In this document: positions 5,507-8,089 of the stretch, piece after piece
Layout of the letters: every line of letters begins with the position of its first letter
Position numbering within the stretch: the stretch's first letter is position 1
Assembly (NCBI GenBank): GCA_030608985.1
Contig: JAUWDC010000034.1
Location: 1 to 8,089, forward strand
DNA: 8,089 nt
Direction of reading: 5' to 3'
From: Desulfobia sp.
GTDB taxonomy: Bacteria; Desulfobacterota; Desulfobulbia; Desulfobulbales; SURF-16
Program-made: the position numbers and the translations under genes
Notes under the pieces: generated by a model
Seen by the model: the letters and a program-made list of their open reading frames with translations, nothing else
Told to the model about the DNA's origin: nothing
Databases searched by the model: none

Positions 5507-6376
5507 ATGTTTAAGGAAGTCGTAAAAGGCCTGGTAATGAGCCGGCAGAGATCGCTTTTTGTGATGGGCGAGATAAAATGACCGCTTCATTTCCGGGCCA
5601 ATATTTTTCTGGACCAGTGTGCCATTTTCAAGCTCCTCTTCAATAGCACGCCGGGAAATAATTGATGTGCCCAGGCCTGCTTTCAACGCCTGCTTGACAG
5701 CATCGGTTGAACCTAATACGGCCACAATATTCAGTTTGCGGCTGTCAATTTTCATTTTCCCCAGCCACTCTTCCATTGTTTTTCGTGTACCAGATCCCTC
5801 TTCACGTATGAGAAAAGGTAAAGAATAGATATCCCCGCCGACGTCACTTTCCCTCATTAAGGCCTGTGTCCCGGCAAAAATGAGTTCATCATTGAAAACA
5901 GGTTCATACACGAGAGAGCGTGGCTCCATGCTGGCACCCACAATACCCAGCAGGATTTCATGATGGAGAATGCCGTCGGTAATCTTACGTGTATCGGCAA
6001 TACTGATTTCAAAAGAGATGTCAGGATGTTCCTTTTTAAAAGATGCGGCTAAAACGGGAAGCATGTAGTTGCCGGGAATGGTGCTTGCCCCTATCTTGAG
6101 AGTACCCTTTATACGGGTCAGACCTGTCTGGATTGTTTGTTTTATGGCCTCCAGATCCTCAATAAGTTTAAGCGCTTTTGGGAAAATGAGCTTGGCTTCC
6201 CGGGTTGGCATAATTGAACGGCCTAATCTGTCAAAAAGGGAGCACCCCAGTTCTTCTTCCAGATTTTTGATGTGCTCACTTATTGTTGGCTGACTTATAT
6301 GGAGACTGCCGGAAGCTTTTGAAAAGCTTTTATGATGGTATACAGAGGTAAATATGCGCAGCTGGTGGATATCCAA
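5501..6376 (-). CDS. LysR family transcriptional regulator
   Basis: This 291-residue LysR-type regulator has an N-terminal winged helix-turn-helix (MDIHQLRIFTSVYHHKSFSK, then ISQPTISEHIKNLEEELGCS and LFDRLGR, residues 1-55), a linker helix, and a periplasmic-binding-like effector domain (about 92-291). The effector domain contains LKIGASTIPGNYMLP, REEGSGTRKTMEEWL and GSTDAVKQALKAGLGTSIIS. The last blocks resemble the group annotated as selenium-metabolism-associated LysR regulators, close to CysB/CbbR relatives; this sub-assignment is from memory and uncertain. The start is a TTG at 6376, supported by GGAG 7 nt upstream; no ATG near it gives the full helix-turn-helix. Its target cannot be read from its neighbours: it converges on the riboswitch locus and follows the PilZ gene after a hairpin repeat. 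Confidence 0.92.
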   Translation of the reverse strand: MDIHQLRIFTSVYHHKSFSKASGSLHISQPTISEHIKNLEEELGCSLFDRLGRSIMPTREAKLIFPKALKLIEDLEAIKQTIQTGLTRIKGTLKIGASTIPGNYMLPVLAASFKKEHPDISFEISIADTRKITDGILHHEILLGIVGASMEPRSLVYEPVFNDELIFAGTQALMRESDVGGDIYSLPFLIREEGSGTRKTMEEWLGKMKIDSRKLNIVAVLGSTDAVKQALKAGLGTSIISRRAIEEELENGTLVQKNIGPEMKRSFYLAHHKKRSLPAHYQAFYDFLKHN

Positions 6377-6390
6377 TGAAAGTCTCCGGG

Positions 6391-6513
6391 CTGAAGTGTT
6401 TTATTTCACCACAGAGAACACAGAGGACACAGAGAAATCTTTTTATTACAAGCAGTTACCTCTGTGCTCTCTGTGTGCTCTGTGGTGAATTTATAGTTTT
6501 TACGACTTCATCA
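6391..6513. repeat. CACAGAG-type imperfect palindromic intergenic repeat, copy 2
   Basis: The core (6406-6488) has arms TCACCACAGAG and CTCTGTGGTGA at its ends, with three CACAGAG units on the left, three CTCTGTG units on the right, and the conserved centre TTTTATTACAAGCAGTTACC. The right terminus TTTTTACGACTTCATCA (6497-6513) matches that of copy 1; the left terminus (from about 6391, CTGAAGTGTTTTA) is only a weak partner and may be truncated. It lies 4 bp downstream of the PilZ stop codon and upstream of the LysR start. Confidence 0.85.
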
Positions 6514-6517
6514 CATC

Positions 6518-6862
6518 TTAGTCATTGAAGCCAACTTCATCAATCAATTCCCGTATGACTCTTCTCTCGTCTCTGTCAAGATTGCTCACTTCAAATCCTG
6601 TATCAAAAAAATCAGGATTGACATCGTTGCCCGACCAGATGCTTTTTCCTTCAAAGTGTATTTCTTTATCTGGGAAATAGCCTTCAGGAAGGACCATACG
6701 CAGCACAAAAGTTTTATCAATAGGAATCTGTTCTTTGCTAACAAGTTTGATGCCTCTTGTTGTTATATCGACAAGATTTCCCAAAAGAGCACCGGACACC
6801 ACATCATACACTTCCAGATAATAAAAGAGGTGGTGGCGTTTCATTGTTCTCATTTTTTGCAT
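6518..6862 (-). CDS. PilZ domain protein (putative c-di-GMP receptor)
   Basis: This is a stand-alone 114-residue PilZ-type protein. Both halves of the c-di-GMP-binding signature are visible: RTMKR (5-9) fits R-x-x-x-R, and DITTRG (32-37) fits [D/N]-x-S-x-x-G with Thr for Ser. Between them is the beta-strand segment LFYYLEVYDVVSGALLGNLV. The remainder (about 43-114) alternates beta-type stretches and ends in a charged helix DRDERRVIRELIDEVGF. Stand-alone PilZ proteins act as cytosolic adaptors for motility, adhesion or transcription; the partner cannot be told here. The ATG at 6862 has AAGG about 10 nt upstream. Next to cmk, LysR and repeats there is no motility gene. A hairpin repeat flanks it on each side. 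Confidence 0.82.
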   Translation of the reverse strand: MQKMRTMKRHHLFYYLEVYDVVSGALLGNLVDITTRGIKLVSKEQIPIDKTFVLRMVLPEGYFPDKEIHFEGKSIWSGNDVNPDFFDTGFEVSNLDRDERRVIRELIDEVGFND

Positions 6863-6900
6863 GTCTGTTCACCTTTGCCTGGCAGTAATTAGGAATATAT

Positions 6901-7053
6901 TTTACGACGCCATCAATGATGATGAACCCGTGAAAAGGCTTTTTCTCACCACAGAGATCACAGAGCCCACAGAGAAATCTTTTTATTACAAGCAGTTACC
7001 TCTGTGATCTCTGTGTGCTCTGTGGTTAATTTATAGTTTTCGCGAGAGCATCA
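6901..7053. repeat. CACAGAG-type imperfect palindromic intergenic repeat, copy 3, with an extra terminus
   Basis: The element proper is 6920-7053 (134 bp). Its terminal inverted repeats are TGATGAACCCGTGAAAA (6920-6936) and TTTTCGCGAGAGCATCA (7037-7053), 13 of 17 complementary, the best pair of the three copies. The core has three CACAGAG units, the TTTTATTACAAGCAGTTACC centre and three CTCTGTG units. Directly to its left, TTTACGACGCCATCAA (6901-6916) resembles another right terminus, so a second, deleted element may have adjoined it. It begins 15 bp downstream of the cmk stop codon, in the same orientation as copies 1 and 2. Confidence 0.85.
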
Positions 7054-7068
7054 ATTATTATTTTGGAC

Positions 7069-7794
7069 TTATTTTGAGGAATTTGCAAGGGAAGCTGAAA
7101 TTTTTTCAAGAATGAAACAGACAACCTCATCGATGGTGAGGTTTGATGAGTCTATGATGACGGCATCATCTGCAGCTTTGAGGGGGGCGATCGCCCGGGA
7201 GCTGTCATTGGCATCGCGTTTTATGATCTGGGCAAGAATATCCAGCTCGTCTGCCTTCTCTCCTTTCTCCAAAAGCTGAAGGGAACGTCTGCGGGCCCGT
7301 TCTTCCGGGGTGGCATCAAGATAAAATTTATACCTGGCATCAGGAAAAACAACCGTGCCGGTGTCTCGGCCTTCGGCCACTATTTTTCCCTGTTCTCCAA
7401 TCTTCTGCTGCATCTCAGTAAGTTTCCGGCGGACAACGGGCTGAGCAGAAACTTTTGAGGCAACAAGTCCCATTTCTGCAGTCCTGATAGCAGAACTGAT
7501 ATCATTTTTACCTAAAAGAACTCTAGTGTCACCGTTTCCAGGAAGAAGGGTCAGGTCCAGCGTGTCAAGAATGCAGCTGAGAGCGTCTCCATCTTCAAGA
7601 TCAACACCATCCTGTCTGGCCTTGTAACCGACAGCTCTATACATGGCTCCTGTGTCGAGATATGTGAAGTTGAGCCTTGAGGCGACAGTTCTGCTTATGG
7701 TACTTTTTCCACTACCGGAAGGACCGTCAATGGTAACGATATCTTTTTTGTTTTCGTAAATATTCGGTTTATGTTCCAAAATCGCCCTCACCAC
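7069..7794 (-). CDS. cmk: Cytidylate kinase
   Basis: CMP/dCMP kinase phosphorylates CMP and dCMP with ATP in the cytoplasm, feeding CTP and dCTP pools. The translation shows the P-loop GPSGSGKST (24-32), YLDTGAMYRA (45-54), EGRDTG (141-146, family GRDIG), the DATPEERARRR segment, and RDANDSSRAIAPLKAADDAV with the lid arginines. The maximal frame opens at GTG 7794 and gives 241 residues, but no ribosome binding site precedes it. A TTG at 7779 has GAGGG 5 nt upstream and would give 236 residues; the true start is unsettled, and both lie before the conserved domain. It follows hisC on the same strand across a 120-bp gap with a hairpin. hisC-(tyrA-aroA)-cmk is a common bacterial order, so intervening genes may have been lost or moved. 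Confidence 0.95.
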   Translation of the reverse strand: MVRAILEHKPNIYENKKDIVTIDGPSGSGKSTISRTVASRLNFTYLDTGAMYRAVGYKARQDGVDLEDGDALSCILDTLDLTLLPGNGDTRVLLGKNDISSAIRTAEMGLVASKVSAQPVVRRKLTEMQQKIGEQGKIVAEGRDTGTVVFPDARYKFYLDATPEERARRRSLQLLEKGEKADELDILAQIIKRDANDSSRAIAPLKAADDAVIIDSSNLTIDEVVCFILEKISASLANSSK

Positions 7795-7811
7795 CAGAAT
7801 TGTAAATGTTT

Positions 7812-7898
7812 GGCAACGGTTTACAGGGAGGTAAGCAGGACGCTGCGCTATACATCTGTATGTAAAGCATCCTGATCGCCTTCCTGTGAGCCGTTGCC
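7812..7898. repeat. 87-bp imperfect palindrome between hisC and cmk
   Basis: GGCAACGG (7812-7819) is the exact complement of CCGTTGCC (7891-7898). Inward, TTTACAGGGA faces TTCCTGTGAG (7 of 10 complementary) and GGTAAGCAGGA faces TCCTGATCGCC (8 of 11), closing on TACA-TC-TGTA (7851-7860). On the minus strand it falls between the hisC stop and the cmk start. It could act as a hairpin modulating read-through or be a REP-type element. It has no T-tract. Confidence 0.75.
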
Positions 7899-7914
7899 GA
7901 ATATTTATTTGTTT

Positions 7915-8089
7915 TCAGCCATTCTTGATCTCAGAAAGGCTTGCAGACAGAGCATGCAGCAATCGCTCATTTTCTGCATTAGTTCCCACTGTAATCCTGA
8001 TATAGGTTGGAAAACCATAGGCACTCATTGGTCGGATAATAACACCTTTGTGGAGCATGGATTCATACAATTTTTTGCAGTCAGACTGT
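7915..8089 (-). CDS. hisC: Histidinol-phosphate aminotransferase family, C-terminal part (runs off window)
   Basis: The last 58 codons of a PLP-dependent class I/II aminotransferase of the HisC type are visible. The translation reads LYESMLHKGVIIRPMSAYGF, then PTYIRITVGTNAENERLLHAL, ending in EIKNG and a TGA stop. The block G-[VI]-I-[IV]-R-P-M and Y-I-R-[IV]-[ST]-[VI]-G-T is the standard C-terminal signature, and the Arg in YIRIT contacts the substrate phosphate or carboxylate in this family. HisC makes histidinol phosphate from imidazole acetol phosphate, and many HisC paralogues also transaminate phenylpyruvate and 4-hydroxyphenylpyruvate. With cmk downstream and aroK-aroC nearby, an aromatic amino acid role is possible. 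The PLP lysine is outside the window. Confidence 0.92.
   Translation of the reverse strand, partial: QSDCKKLYESMLHKGVIIRPMSAYGFPTYIRITVGTNAENERLLHALSASLSEIKNG

Overview
The window looks like a chromosomal housekeeping stretch from a Gram-negative, anaerobe-type bacterium, most likely in the Desulfobacterota (the old Deltaproteobacteria). The grounds are the protein styles (a GT5 glycogen-synthase relative of an unusual type, a PilZ protein, a LysR regulator resembling the selenium-metabolism-associated group), the CACAGAG-type intergenic hairpin repeats and the cobalamin riboswitch. This is inference from recognition; no search was run.

Left block (1-3577, all minus strand): shikimate kinase (aroK), chorismate synthase (aroC) and a glycogen/starch-synthase-like glycosyltransferase are packed with 6-7 bp gaps and read as one operon. 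It is followed, after a CACAGAG hairpin repeat, by the first 55 codons of glyceraldehyde-3-phosphate dehydrogenase, cut by the window edge.

Middle block (3578-5500, plus strand): a 394-bp divergent intergenic region contains a strongly self-complementary segment ending in nine T's, which may be an undescribed structured RNA or a palindromic repeat. Next comes rdgB (nucleotide pool sanitation). Then follows an 833-bp region without a familiar gene: a clear cobalamin riboswitch, its intrinsic terminator, a 176-bp imperfect palindrome, a 47-codon ORF with a good ribosome binding site, and a second, partial cobalamin-riboswitch-like motif ending in a perfect 15-bp hairpin. No known B12 gene lies downstream, so the arrangement is either an orphaned leader or a riboswitch-controlled small protein.

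Right block (5501-8089, minus strand): in transcription order the genes are the 3' end of hisC (histidinol-phosphate/aromatic aminotransferase family), cytidylate kinase (cmk), a PilZ-domain protein and a LysR regulator. hisC and cmk are separated by an 87-bp hairpin. cmk and the PilZ gene are each followed directly by a CACAGAG hairpin repeat in the same orientation as the copy after the glycosyltransferase.

Themes: aromatic amino acid supply (aroK, aroC, possibly hisC), nucleotide metabolism (cmk, rdgB), carbon storage and glycolysis (GT5 enzyme, gap), and three or more families of intergenic hairpin elements that fill nearly every non-coding gap. The points most worth pursuing are the riboswitch / small ORF / riboswitch-like locus and the structured segment upstream of rdgB.
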